This document shows, piece by piece, positions 15,401-23,879 of a DNA stretch of 64,000 nucleotides. This stretch comes from CAWDVK01 sp963805715 (lineage in GTDB: Bacteria > Actinomycetota > Actinomycetes > Streptosporangiales > Streptosporangiaceae). The notes beneath the pieces were generated by a model. That model worked only from the letters and a program-made list of their open reading frames with translations, was not told the DNA's origin and ran no database searches. Each line of letters begins with the position of its first letter. The stretch's first letter is position 1. A program made the translations under genes and the position numbers. The stretch is from positions 310,001 through 374,000 of the forward strand of contig CAWDVK010000017.1 of the NCBI GenBank assembly GCA_963805715.1, given 5' to 3'.

Positions 15401-16378
15401 ATGACGATCATCAGCGCGATCCAGTACGTGCAGATCCCGCTGCTAGCCGCGATGCTGCTCGGCGGCTGCTCGGCCAAGTTAGTGCAGGCCGTGCGAGGCG
15501 GCTCGATGGAGGCCACGCTCGGTCCCACGGCCCTCTTCCCGATGCGGATGCGCCGTCCGCTGGCCCTGGCGCTGTGCGCGGTCGAGTGCGTTCTGGGCAT
15601 CGGACTGATCGCCACCGCCGGGCAGGCGGGCCGGGGCGCGCCGGCCATGTGCGTGCGGCTCGGCGCCGTGCTGCTGTTCACGGTGGCGACCTCGGCCCTG
15701 ATCGAGCTGCGGACCAGCAGGCCTGACATTGGCTGCGGCTGCTTCGGCGAGTTCAGCGGCACGCCCGTGACCGGGCGCAGCCTGGCCCGGTCGGCCCTGC
15801 TGGCGGTGGCCGCGCTGGTCACGGTCTGGCTGCCGCCATTGCGCCAGGCCGCTATCGAGTCGCATGCCGCCCAGCTGCTGATCATCCTGGTGGCCGAGCT
15901 GACCGTGATCGGCGCCCTCTCGCCTGAGGTGGGCGAGGGCCTGGTCCGGCTCGGCTACTCCGACCCGTGCGAGCTGCGGCTGATCCCCGCCGCGCGCACG
16001 CTGGCCGCGCTGCGGCGCAGCAAGCAGTGGCGCCGGCACGCCGGGGTCGTCACGGCCGGCACGCCGTCCGACATCTGGCGGGAGCTGTGCTGGCGGTACG
16101 TGGTCTACCCGAGCCGGGTGGACGGGCGCGATGCCCAGATCGTCTTCGCCGTCTATCTCAAGCAGCGCAGGCCGCCCATCCACGTGGCGCTGGTCGATGC
16201 CGCCTCCGGCCGCGTCCTGCCCTGGCCCGCCGCACCGCCGCGGCCGGGACGACCCGGACGGCCGACCCCGCACGCACGGCGGGGCCGGGCCCTCCGCGTC
16301 CCGGTCGCCTGGCCGGGCCTGGCCACCGCGCGGCGGACGTCCGCGCACAGCCATCTGCCGTTCTCTACTGATCTCTAG
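15401..16378 (+). CDS. MauE/DoxX-family redox-associated membrane protein
   Basis: A 325-residue protein. Residues 1-180 contain about five hydrophobic helices of the MauE/DoxX methylamine-utilisation type, with a CxC redox motif in PDIGCGCFGEFSGTPVTGRS at about 110. The C-terminal part is a soluble, conserved domain (LGYSDPCELRLIPAARTLAA, then WRRHAGVVTAG) ending in a Pro/Arg-rich tail. MauE-like proteins are thought to help make or transfer disulfides. No methylamine dehydrogenase is present, so the client is more likely the Cys-rich protein encoded just upstream. ATG 15401 is chosen over the upstream TTG. Confidence 0.75.
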   Translation: MTIISAIQYVQIPLLAAMLLGGCSAKLVQAVRGGSMEATLGPTALFPMRMRRPLALALCAVECVLGIGLIATAGQAGRGAPAMCVRLGAVLLFTVATSALIELRTSRPDIGCGCFGEFSGTPVTGRSLARSALLAVAALVTVWLPPLRQAAIESHAAQLLIILVAELTVIGALSPEVGEGLVRLGYSDPCELRLIPAARTLAALRRSKQWRRHAGVVTAGTPSDIWRELCWRYVVYPSRVDGRDAQIVFAVYLKQRRPPIHVALVDAASGRVLPWPAAPPRPGRPGRPTPHARRGRALRVPVAWPGLATARRTSAHSHLPFSTDL

Positions 16379-16484
16379 GCTGCCTGCTAGACAGGGCAAG
16401 ATTTCGGCAGAGGCCCGGGCCTGGCGTTCCCGCACCGGCGCCCCGCGCCCGGACCGCCAGCCCGGGCCAGGACCGCGCTCGCGA

Positions 16485-17663
16485 TCAGGCCGGCTGGGCG
16501 CGCAGGAAGCGGCCGAAGTGCGGCACCGTGAAGGCGATCAGCCCGCGCTCGGAGCTGTAGATCAGGCCCTTCTTGATCAGGCTGTCCCTGGCCGGTGACA
16601 CGCTCGACGGCTTGCGGCCGAGCTCGTCGGCCACCTGGGCCGTCTGCACCGGGTCGTCGCCCAGCTGCGCCATCGCGCGCATGTACTCGCGCTCGGCCGG
16701 CGTCGCGCGCTCGTACCGGCTGCCGAAGAACCCCACCGCCAGCTCGCTGGCCGCCATCAGGCAGGCCACGCCCACGTCGGCCGGGGTGACCGGGCTGGCC
16801 GCGGCCACGTCCCAGGTCACCTTGCCGTAGGCCTGCACGAAGTAGGGGTAGCCGTCGGCCGCCTCATACAGCGCGTCCAGGGCCGCCTGCTCGAAATCAG
16901 CACCCTCCCGGCGGGCGGGCGCCAGCAGCGCAACGTCGGCCGCCTCCCGGTCCAGCCGGTCAATGCTCACGTACCGGAACAGCCGTTCCGAGTAACTCTT
17001 GCTCGCCGACAGCACCGACGGCAGGTGCGGCAGCCCGGCGCCGACCACGATCAGCGGCCCGTTGCTCTGCGAGAGCTCATGGCAGGCCGCGCACAGCGCC
17101 GAGATGTCCGCCGCCTGGACGTCCTGCATCTCGTCCACGAACAGGGCGATGCCCACGCTGAGGTCGGCGGCGACGGACGCCGCGTCGGTCAGCAGCTCGG
17201 TGAGATCGATCTCCAGGTCGCCCGAATCGGCCCGGCCCCGGACCGCGGGCACGTCGATGCCCAGCTGGGCGACGGGCGCGCCCTTCGCGCGCACGTCGCG
17301 GGCCGCGAAGGCCTTGAGCACGCCGAGGAACTGGTCGATCCGGTCGGGCGCCCGGTGCCGCGGGGCCAGCTCGCGCACGGCCATGTGCAGGGCGCCGGCC
17401 ACCGGCCGCCGGATCGACTGCTCCGGCCTGGCCTCGATCTTGCCGGTACCCCAGAGCCGCTGCATGGCCATGGACCGGAAGGTATTGAGCAGCACCGTCT
17501 TCCCGACGCCGCGCAGGCCGGTCAGCACCATGCTGCGTTCGGGGCGGCCGCGGGCTACCCGTTCCAGCACCACCTCGAACTGCGCGATCTCGCGGTCCCG
17601 GCCAGCCAGCTCAGGCGGCCGCTGGCCGGCGCCGGGGGCATACGGATTCCGGACTGGGTCCAC
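16485..17663 (-). CDS. AAA-family ATPase with C-terminal winged helix (ORC/Cdc6-like)
   Basis: A 392-residue P-loop ATPase. Walker A is GLRGVGKT (about residue 49), Walker B is ALFVDEMQD (about 170), and a sensor-like GAGLPHLP follows. The C-terminal ~80 residues form a winged-helix module (VADELGRKPSSVSPARDSLI, then GLIYSSERGLIAFTVPHFGRF). This is a widespread actinobacterial family, annotated only as ATP-binding protein. The STAND/ORC resemblance suggests a DNA-linked switch, but no partner is encoded beside it. It starts at ATG 17663. Confidence 0.82.
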   Translation of the reverse strand: MDPVRNPYAPGAGQRPPELAGRDREIAQFEVVLERVARGRPERSMVLTGLRGVGKTVLLNTFRSMAMQRLWGTGKIEARPEQSIRRPVAGALHMAVRELAPRHRAPDRIDQFLGVLKAFAARDVRAKGAPVAQLGIDVPAVRGRADSGDLEIDLTELLTDAASVAADLSVGIALFVDEMQDVQAADISALCAACHELSQSNGPLIVVGAGLPHLPSVLSASKSYSERLFRYVSIDRLDREAADVALLAPARREGADFEQAALDALYEAADGYPYFVQAYGKVTWDVAAASPVTPADVGVACLMAASELAVGFFGSRYERATPAEREYMRAMAQLGDDPVQTAQVADELGRKPSSVSPARDSLIKKGLIYSSERGLIAFTVPHFGRFLRAQPA

Positions 17664-18000
17664 GTCTGCGAGCTTATTGGGCGATCTAGCGGCTTCCCTA
17701 GATTGGCGTAGATACCGCTGCCGGCGTGTCGCGGCGCCGCGCCGGGCCGGCGCCCGGCTTTGCTCCTGCCCGTGCAGCCACGGGCAGGGCCCGCCGGGCT
17801 ACCCGGGGAGCCGGGCCACTTCTGCCCCCCGGCGCAGCCCGGCGGTTGACGCCCCGCGCCTCAGGGTTGCGGCCAATGGCACGGTGCACCCCTTAGACGC
17901 GAAATAGCGCGCTCCGGTTCAATGCGCGGTCATTCGTTTCGAAACGAGATCGCGGGCCGGCTCGGCGCGCGCTGCTGCGGCAGCCGCCAGCCTGAGCGCG
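17664..18000. other. Intergenic region with a 14-bp perfect palindrome
   Basis: No gene is supported. TCGTTTCGAAACGA at 17934-17947 is a perfect palindrome lying upstream of the AAA ATPase gene and just past the ctaG stop codon. It could be an operator, but no cognate regulator is evident. Confidence 0.45.
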
Positions 18001-19041
18001 CTACCGGCCGCGGCCGGGGTCGGACCTGTTCAGCCGGGCCAGGAATGCGTTGTAGGCGGCCAGATGCTCGTCGTCGTCGATGCTGCCGCGCGCCGACCAG
18101 TCCCCCGTCCCGGACCCGGCCGCCTGCTGGCCCGCCGGCGGCCCGGCGCTGGCCCTCTCGTGCGCGCCGACCAGGGTGGCCAGGTTCGCCCGGCGCACGC
18201 CCTCCAGCCAGCCATGGCCGCTGGTCGCCCCTCGCTCATCCATGCTCCACATCAGGAACACGAGCATCATCAGGCCGAACATGATCGCGTCCCCGCCGAT
18301 CCACATCACCGCGCCGCCCGCGTGCAGGTCCGCCACCGGGCTGGAGGCCCAGGCCGGGCGAGGGCCGACGGGGACACCGGGCGTGGTCGCGGTGCCGTAG
18401 GTGAGCACCAGGCCGGTGAAGGTGTCGACCGGCATGAGCAGCACCAGGATGACGAAGCGCATCGGGTACGACAGCCGCCAGCGGATCGGCTCCTGCCCGA
18501 GGATCGGCAGGAAGAACAGGTAGCCGATCACCAGGAAGATCGCGTGCTCGGCGTTATGCAGCACCTGGTTGCGCTGCACCAGGCTGGCGACACTGGTCAG
18601 GTGCGCCACAGCGACAGCGACCGTGTAGGCGGCGGCGGCGAAGGCGGGCCAGGTCAGGAAGCTGGCCACCGGTGAGCGGACCGCGCGCTTGGTCCAGGTG
18701 TGCAGCGGGTTGCGGCTCGCGTGCATCAGCAGGGTGATCGGCTGCGCCGCGATCAGCAGCGGCGGCGCCACCATCAGCAGCATCAGGTGCTGCACCATGT
18801 GGTCCCAGTACAGGACATCGTCGTAGCTGCCGACGCCGCTCTGGGTCGCCAGCACGATCACCGCCAGGCCGCCGGCGAACATCCCGGTCCGCCAGGCCGG
18901 CCAGGGCCGCGCCGGATGCCGCCGCGCGACCCGGACGACGCCCCAGCCGTACAGGACCGCCGCGATGACGGCGAACGCCGTCACGACGGGCGCGAACTGC
19001 CACTGGGTGAACACGGCGTGCCAGCCGAACGGCGGGAGCAT
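18001..19041 (-). CDS. ctaG: Cytochrome c oxidase assembly protein, CtaG (caa3) family
   Basis: A polytopic membrane protein of the caa3-type CtaG family, assisting copper delivery or assembly of aa3/caa3 oxidase. The family hallmarks are present: DHMVQHLMLLMVAPPLLI (His pair in a helix), a later LHNAEHAIFLVIGYLFFLPI, and DLHAGGAVMWIGGD. About seven helices are predicted. The C-terminal ~90 residues are cytoplasmic and hydrophilic. ATG 19041 follows GGAGGTCGC, so this start is well supported. No oxidase subunit genes are adjacent. Confidence 0.9.
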   Translation of the reverse strand: MLPPFGWHAVFTQWQFAPVVTAFAVIAAVLYGWGVVRVARRHPARPWPAWRTGMFAGGLAVIVLATQSGVGSYDDVLYWDHMVQHLMLLMVAPPLLIAAQPITLLMHASRNPLHTWTKRAVRSPVASFLTWPAFAAAAYTVAVAVAHLTSVASLVQRNQVLHNAEHAIFLVIGYLFFLPILGQEPIRWRLSYPMRFVILVLLMPVDTFTGLVLTYGTATTPGVPVGPRPAWASSPVADLHAGGAVMWIGGDAIMFGLMMLVFLMWSMDERGATSGHGWLEGVRRANLATLVGAHERASAGPPAGQQAAGSGTGDWSARGSIDDDEHLAAYNAFLARLNRSDPGRGR

Positions 19042-19285
19042 GCGACCTCCTTCACCGGCGAGCCTACTCGGCCGCCCGGGCGGCTCACCGCCCCCTACTA
19101 CGGCCGGTAGCACGTGGGCCGCCCGACCGATGGCTGGAGGCCACCGGCACAGATGCGCGGCAACTCCGGGATATGAGACGCTGGGTGCCGGTGCCAGGCC
19201 CGCTAAGGCCGAGGCACCGCTGCTACGAGCCGGTTGCGCATCAGCAAGCCGCCCGGAAGGGTATGCAGTAACCGTCGCGTGGCGA

Positions 19286-19374
19286 GGAGGGTTCGCCTAG
19301 TGGCCGATGGCGGCGGTCTTGAAAATCGCTAGGGCGTTAACGCGTCCTCGTGGGTTCGAATCCCACACCCTCCG
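19286..19374 (+). tRNA. tRNA-Ser, anticodon TGA
   Basis: Class II tRNA. Acceptor GGAGGGT pairs with ACCCTCC, anticodon stem GCGGT/ATCGC carries loop CTTGAAA (TGA, reads UCA/UCG), there is a long variable arm, and the T loop is GGTTCGAATCC. CCA is not encoded. Confidence 0.95.
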
Positions 19375-19383
19375 CTCTCTGGC

Positions 19384-19500
19384 TCAGGTCAGCCGGCTGC
19401 GCAGGAGGCAGAACTCATTGCCCTCGGGGTCGGCGAGGACGTGCCAGCCCTCATCGCCGCGATGAGATGTCTCGACCGCCGAATAACCAGCGGATCGCAC
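19384..19500 (-). pseudogene. C-terminal relic of a VOC/glyoxalase-family protein
   Basis: About 38 codons read ...HRGDEGWHVLADPEGNEFC then LLRSRLT and stop. This is the characteristic last strand of a glyoxalase/bleomycin-resistance (VOC) protein, carrying the metal-ligand Glu in DPEGNEF. The rest of the gene (normally 110-130 residues) is missing. The relic ends 9 bases from the tRNA-Ser 3' end, a common place for integration and excision events. Confidence 0.7.
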
Positions 19501-19569
19501 GGGGGGCCCCTACAGCGCTGGTACCGCTCGGTACGGCTCGTATACCGTCGGGAAGCCACCATCTGAGCA

Positions 19570-20078
19570 CTACGCCCCTGCCCGCCTGACCGTCATCGGC
19601 GGGAGGTCCCGGGCCCGGCGCAGCAGGGCTGCCCCGGCAGAATCGCCTTCCTGCCGCCGCTGGCTGTCTTCCACCACCTCGAGGGCGGCAAAGATCGGCG
19701 CGTCCGCCAGCACGGCCAGATTCAGGGCGTCGCTGGGCCGGGCATCCACCTGCCTGATGCCGCCCGCCCCTTCGACCTCGACGGTGGCCGCGTAGGCGCC
19801 GGCAACCAGCCGGTCGATCCGGACCTGGCGGATCCGGCCGCCGAGGCCCTGCACCAGGGCGGCCGTCAGCTGGTAGGTCATCGGACGGCCGAACTCAGTG
19901 CCGCCCAGGCTGGCGGCCAGGCTGAACGCCTCCATCGAGCCGACCTGGATCACAAAGCGCGGTCCCCGCGCACCTCATCGAGCACGATGCACTCGAACCT
20001 GTCACCCTCCGGTTCCCGCAGCCCGACGACCTTGCTGACGCGCATCTGAGCGAACCCGGTATCCGTAGCCGCGGCCAT
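19570..20078 (-). pseudogene. Bifunctional nuclease (BFN/DUF151) gene split by a frameshift
   Basis: The first part, from ATG 20078 (good GGAGA ribosome site), reads VSKVVGLREPEGDRFECIVL and DEVRGDR before shifting to a TGA at about 19950. The second part, readable from GTG 19953, continues with IQVGSMEAFSLAASLGG, then RPMTYQLTAALV and the signature DARPSDALNLA of the BFN family. Joining them needs one inserted base in the CCGCGCTTT tract, giving about 168 residues, the normal length. The TGA overlaps the GTG, so two coupled polypeptides are also possible. It could be a real frameshift or a sequencing indel. Confidence 0.75.
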
Positions 20079-20160
20079 CACCGTCTCCTGCCTTCTGCTG
20101 CCTGCCCTGCACGACTATCCTGACCGCTGTCGTGCCTGCGGCCAAGTGCGCAGCCTGCAG

Positions 20161-21378
20161 TCAGCCCGCCGGGCCGACCCGGCTCCCCGCGAGGCTGATG
20201 ACCACGTCGTAAGCGGTTGAGGAGATCAGGACGGCCCCGGCGGCGACCCGGACCGGAGTCATGGCCGTCCGCCTGCTGCCATCGCCTATCTGTCCTGCCT
20301 GGTTGGCGCCCCAGGCATAGACGCGCCCGGTCGTCGAGACGGCGTACGACGTGGACGCCCCGGTGGCCAGGCTCCGGTAGGTAACCCCGGCGGGCGGGAC
20401 GAACCGCGCGGGCGCTGGCTGTGCTGCCGTTTTCCCGTTGCCCAGCTGGCCTGCGCTGTCATCGCCCCAGGCCCATAGCGAGCCATCCGACAGCAGCACG
20501 AGCGTCTGCCCGTTGTTCCAGATAGAGCCGCCCTCGGCGACCTGGGTCACCGGGCCGGGCAGGCGGACCAGGACCGGGACGTCCGATGGCCGTCCGATGA
20601 GCCCGTCACCCAGCTGGCCGTTGGCGTCGTAGCCCCAGTCGAGGTATCTCCCGTCGGACAGCAGGGCCCCGGCGTTGTCGAAGGCGGCCACCAGCCGGGT
20701 GACCGGCAGCCCGCTGAGCCCGGCCACCCGCACTGGCGTGGTGCTGCTGCGCGTGCTGCCGTCGCCCAGGACGCCGTTCCTGTTCAGCCCGCACGCGTAC
20801 ACGGTGCCGCCAGCGTCGTACAGGGCGTGGCCGCTGGCTCCGGCCAGGGCCGTCACATGCGACAGCGGGAGCCTGACGGGGGTGCCGTGGGCCTGGTAAT
20901 TCCCCAGGCAGAGCTCACCCGCGGCGTTGCCCCCCCAGCCCCACACATGACCCTTCGTGTCGACGGCGAGGCCGGTGTTGTAAGGCATGGCATCGGCGGG
21001 TATCGACGCGATCTGCACCCCGGCGGGGAATCGGACCCGCACCGCCTTGGTGAAGGAGTTCTCATCGCGGCCGTCGCCCAGCTCGCCTTGCGTGCCCAGG
21101 CCCCACGCGTAGAGACTGCCGTTGGCCAGGAGGGCGTACTGGGTCGAGTTCGAGGTCCCGACCTCGGCCACGATGCCGGGCACGGTGATGGCGGCTGGCG
21201 ACCTCACCGTGCCGAGATCACCCTGCCCGTCTCCGAAATAAGACCCCCAGTGCATGACCGTGGCGGTGGGTGACGGCACGACCGCCCCGGCGGATGACAG
21301 CAGGACCGTGGAGCACCCGGCGATGAGGCCCAGGGCCCCGACCGCCGCGCACAGGCGAACTCGAAGCGACGCAGACAT
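20161..21378 (-). CDS. RCC1-repeat lipoprotein (beta-propeller)
   Basis: A 405-residue secreted protein. Its N-terminus is a signal peptide ending in a lipobox-like LIAGC (Cys near residue 21). The rest is a series of about seven RCC1-type blades with repeated motifs such as YAWGLGTQGELGDG, WGWGGNAAGELCLGN, WAWGDDSAGQLGNG and YAWGANQAGQIGDGS. Such propellers bind proteins or ligands; the partner is unknown. ATG 21378 is chosen because the signal peptide begins there; an open frame continues upstream into repeats. It is divergent from the quinone oxidoreductase gene. Confidence 0.88.
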   Translation of the reverse strand: MSASLRVRLCAAVGALGLIAGCSTVLLSSAGAVVPSPTATVMHWGSYFGDGQGDLGTVRSPAAITVPGIVAEVGTSNSTQYALLANGSLYAWGLGTQGELGDGRDENSFTKAVRVRFPAGVQIASIPADAMPYNTGLAVDTKGHVWGWGGNAAGELCLGNYQAHGTPVRLPLSHVTALAGASGHALYDAGGTVYACGLNRNGVLGDGSTRSSTTPVRVAGLSGLPVTRLVAAFDNAGALLSDGRYLDWGYDANGQLGDGLIGRPSDVPVLVRLPGPVTQVAEGGSIWNNGQTLVLLSDGSLWAWGDDSAGQLGNGKTAAQPAPARFVPPAGVTYRSLATGASTSYAVSTTGRVYAWGANQAGQIGDGSRRTAMTPVRVAAGAVLISSTAYDVVISLAGSRVGPAG

Positions 21379-21443
21379 AACCGACACATTATGGGGTGAC
21401 TTATGCGCCGGGCAGCCGGGCTGCGATCGTGATCTGCGACAGT

Positions 21444-21500
21444 GTTCCGGAGCCCCTCGGTTCCGGAGCCCCTCGGTTCCGGAGCCCCTCGGTTCCGGAG
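21444..21500. repeat. 16-bp tandem repeat, 3.6 copies
   Basis: The unit GTTCCGGAGCCCCTCG is repeated exactly three times plus 9 bases. It sits between the divergent RCC1 and quinone oxidoreductase genes, ending 20 bases before the latter's start, in its probable promoter/5' UTR. Confidence 0.95.
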
Positions 21501-21520
21501 CTGTCAGCCAGGAGGTCGGC

Positions 21521-22498
21521 GTGCGCGCGATCGTCATCACCGAGCCCGGCGGGCCTGACGTTCTGCAGGTTCAGTCAGTGCCGGACCCGGAGCCCGCGGC
21601 CGGAGAGGTCGTGATCGAGATCGCCGCGGCCGGGGTCAACCGCGCTGACGTGGTTCAGCGCCAGGGCTTCTACCCGCCCCCGCCGGGCGCGCCCGCGTAT
21701 CCGGGGCTGGAGTGCTCCGGCCGGATCGCCGCCGTCGGGCCGGGCGTCACCGGATGGCAGGCCGGCGACGAGGCGTGCGCCCTGCTGGCGGGTGGCGGCT
21801 ACGCCGAGCGCGTCGCCGTGCCAGCGGGCCAGCTGCTGCCGCTGCCCGGCGGCGTCAGCCTGGTGGAGTCCGCGGCCCTGCCCGAGGTGGCCTGCACGGT
21901 CTACTCCAACGTCTTCATGCTGGCCGGGCTGGCGGCAGGCGAGACCCTGCTGGTGCATGGCGGCGCCAGCGGCATCGGCACGATGGCCATCCAGCTGGCG
22001 CACGCGCGCGGCGCCAGGGTGGCCTGCACGGCAGGCTCCGCCGCCAAGCTGGAGCGCTGCCGGGAACTCGGCGCCGACCTCGCGATCTGCTATTCCGATA
22101 CCGACTTCGTGGCGGCGGTCAGCGAGTTCACCGGCGGCCGCGGCGCTGACGTGATCCTCGACATCATGGGCGCCTCCTATCTGCCGCGTAACGTCGCCGC
22201 GCTGGCCACCGGCGGCCGGCTCGCGGTCATCGGCCTGCAGGGCGGCAGCAGGGGCGAGCTTGACCTGGGCCTGCTGCTGCGCAAGCGAGCCAGCGTGCAG
22301 GCCACGTCGCTGCGGGCCCGGCCGGCCGGCGAGAAGGCGGCCATCGTGACCGCCGTGCAGGAGCAGGTCTGGCCGCTCATCGGCGGCGGCCGGGTGCATC
22401 CCGTCGTGCACCGGATCCTGCCGCTGGAGGCGGCGGCTGAAGCTCATCGGCTGATGGAGGCCAGCGCCCACATCGGCAAGATCCTGCTGACTCCCTGA
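21521..22498 (+). CDS. NAD(P)H quinone oxidoreductase (zinc-independent MDR family)
   Basis: A 325-residue medium-chain reductase of the PIG3/quinone-oxidoreductase type: N-terminal GroES-like half (AAAGVNRADVVQRQGFYPPP) and a Rossmann half with VHGGASGIGTMAIQLA for NADPH. No zinc ligands are seen, as expected for the family. GTG 21521 follows AGGAGGT and gives the standard N-terminus (VRAIVITEPGGPDVL). It precedes bpa by 65 bases on the same strand, a pairing common in actinobacteria. The electron acceptor is not known. Confidence 0.92.
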   Translation: MRAIVITEPGGPDVLQVQSVPDPEPAAGEVVIEIAAAGVNRADVVQRQGFYPPPPGAPAYPGLECSGRIAAVGPGVTGWQAGDEACALLAGGGYAERVAVPAGQLLPLPGGVSLVESAALPEVACTVYSNVFMLAGLAAGETLLVHGGASGIGTMAIQLAHARGARVACTAGSAAKLERCRELGADLAICYSDTDFVAAVSEFTGGRGADVILDIMGASYLPRNVAALATGGRLAVIGLQGGSRGELDLGLLLRKRASVQATSLRARPAGEKAAIVTAVQEQVWPLIGGGRVHPVVHRILPLEAAAEAHRLMEASAHIGKILLTP

Positions 22499-22563
22499 CG
22501 CTCCCTCGGCATCTCGCCGGCCCCGGCGCAACACATGACACCCGCCGCGACAGACTAGGGGGC

Positions 22564-23109
22564 ATGACCGAGCAGACGAACCCTGAGCCTCCGGAGCACC
22601 CGCGGGTCGTGGTCGTGGGACCCGACGGGGTCGCCCAGGAGACGGCCGCCAGTGAGTCCCGCGAGCGCCCCGTCACCGAGATGGTGGAGCAGCCCGCCAA
22701 GGTGATGCGGGTGGGCAGCATGATCCGGCAGCTGCTGGAAGAGGTCAGGGCAGCGCCGCTGGACGAGAAGAGCCGGGCGCGGCTCCGGGAGATTCACCAG
22801 AGCTCGATCAAGGAGCTGGAGGACGGCCTGGCTCCCGAGCTGATCGAGGAGCTTGAGCGACTGTCCCTGCCCTTCGCCGAGGACGAGGTCCCGAGCGAAG
22901 CCGAGCTGCGGGTCGCGCAGGCCCAGCTGGTCGGCTGGCTGGAGGGACTCTTCCACGGAATCCAGACCACCTTGTTCGCCCAGCAGATGGCTGCGCGGGC
23001 GCAGCTGGAGCAGATGCGCCGGGCCCTGCCGCCGGGCGTGATGAGCATGGGCCAGGGTGAGGGCGAGGCAGCGCCGGAGCCGCAGCGCGGGACAGGACCC
23101 TACCTCTAG
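22564..23109 (+). CDS. bpa: Bacterial proteasome activator Bpa
   Basis: An ATP-independent ring-forming activator of the 20S proteasome in actinobacteria (family DUF2587). The 181-residue protein has the conserved helical core (VMRVGSMIRQLLEEVRAAPL, then IHQSSIKELEDGLAPELIEE) and ends in GPYL, equivalent to the GQYL C-terminus that docks into the 20S alpha ring. Length matches the Mycobacterium protein. Its presence implies a proteasome elsewhere in the genome. It is convergent with the GT2 gene, whose stop lies 4 bases beyond. Confidence 0.93.
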   Translation: MTEQTNPEPPEHPRVVVVGPDGVAQETAASESRERPVTEMVEQPAKVMRVGSMIRQLLEEVRAAPLDEKSRARLREIHQSSIKELEDGLAPELIEELERLSLPFAEDEVPSEAELRVAQAQLVGWLEGLFHGIQTTLFAQQMAARAQLEQMRRALPPGVMSMGQGEGEAAPEPQRGTGPYL

Positions 23110-23113
23110 ACCT

Positions 23114-23869
23114 CTAGCCGGCCCCGGACCCTGCACGCCGCGGCGGCTGGTCGCGCGGCCCTCGCCACCGGGCCGGCTCCCTGGCTGCCAGTGCGCGGAT
23201 CACGTCGGCGAGCTGGCCAGCGCGGTGCAGCTGAGACCGCCAGTCGTTCCCGGTGGCGCGATGCGAGAGCGGCACCTCTACCTCCGTGACCCGCATGCCC
23301 TTGCGCAGCAGGTCGATGGTCAGGCCGGTCTCGGCTCCCCAGCCAGCGGCCAGCGGCAGCGCCGCGTCGAATGCGGCCCTGGTCAGGCACCGCTGGCCGT
23401 TCAGCGGCTGGGCAGGCCGCCAGCCGACAGCCCGGGCGATCCCGGCCCCGGACACGCTCGTCACGATGCCGAGGCCGCCGCGGCGCACCCGGGCACTGAA
23501 CACCGCGATCGTCATGTCGGCCGTTCCGGCCCGGACCGGCTCGGCCAGCGGCCCGGCGCGCGCGGCGCTCTCGCCGAGGTCTGCGTCCAGGAAGAGCAGG
23601 TAGTGCGGGCCGCCCGGCGCGGCGGATTCGATCAGCCTGACCGCTTCGGCGCCCGTTTCGAGCGCTGCCGCCTTGCCCCGGCTGCGCGAGTGCCGGATGA
23701 CCCGGGCCCCGGCCGCGGCCGCGGCTGCCGCGGTCTCATCGGCCGACCCGTCGTCGACGACCAGCACCAGGTCCGCCCCGGCCAGTCCCGCTGCTGCCGT
23801 CACCGTTGCCGCGATCCGGTCAGCCTCGTTTCTCGCCGGGATGACGACAGCGAGGTCTCCCGGCGGCAT
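23114..23869 (-). CDS. Family 2 glycosyltransferase
   Basis: A 251-residue GT-A-fold transferase. The first strand and nucleotide-binding residues lie in AVVIPARNEADRIAATV and LVLVVDDGSADET, and the DxD metal motif is FLDADLGE (about residue 95). A hydrophilic tail follows with no C-terminal TM helix. It resembles the glucosyl-3-phosphoglycerate/dolichyl-phosphate-sugar-type group, but donor and acceptor cannot be assigned. Convergent with bpa, and 10 bases downstream of the STAS gene on the same strand. Confidence 0.85.
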   Translation of the reverse strand: MPPGDLAVVIPARNEADRIAATVTAAAGLAGADLVLVVDDGSADETAAAAAAAGARVIRHSRSRGKAAALETGAEAVRLIESAAPGGPHYLLFLDADLGESAARAGPLAEPVRAGTADMTIAVFSARVRRGGLGIVTSVSGAGIARAVGWRPAQPLNGQRCLTRAAFDAALPLAAGWGAETGLTIDLLRKGMRVTEVEVPLSHRATGNDWRSQLHRAGQLADVIRALAAREPARWRGPRDQPPRRAGSGAG

Positions 23870-23879
23870 AGCTGCGATC

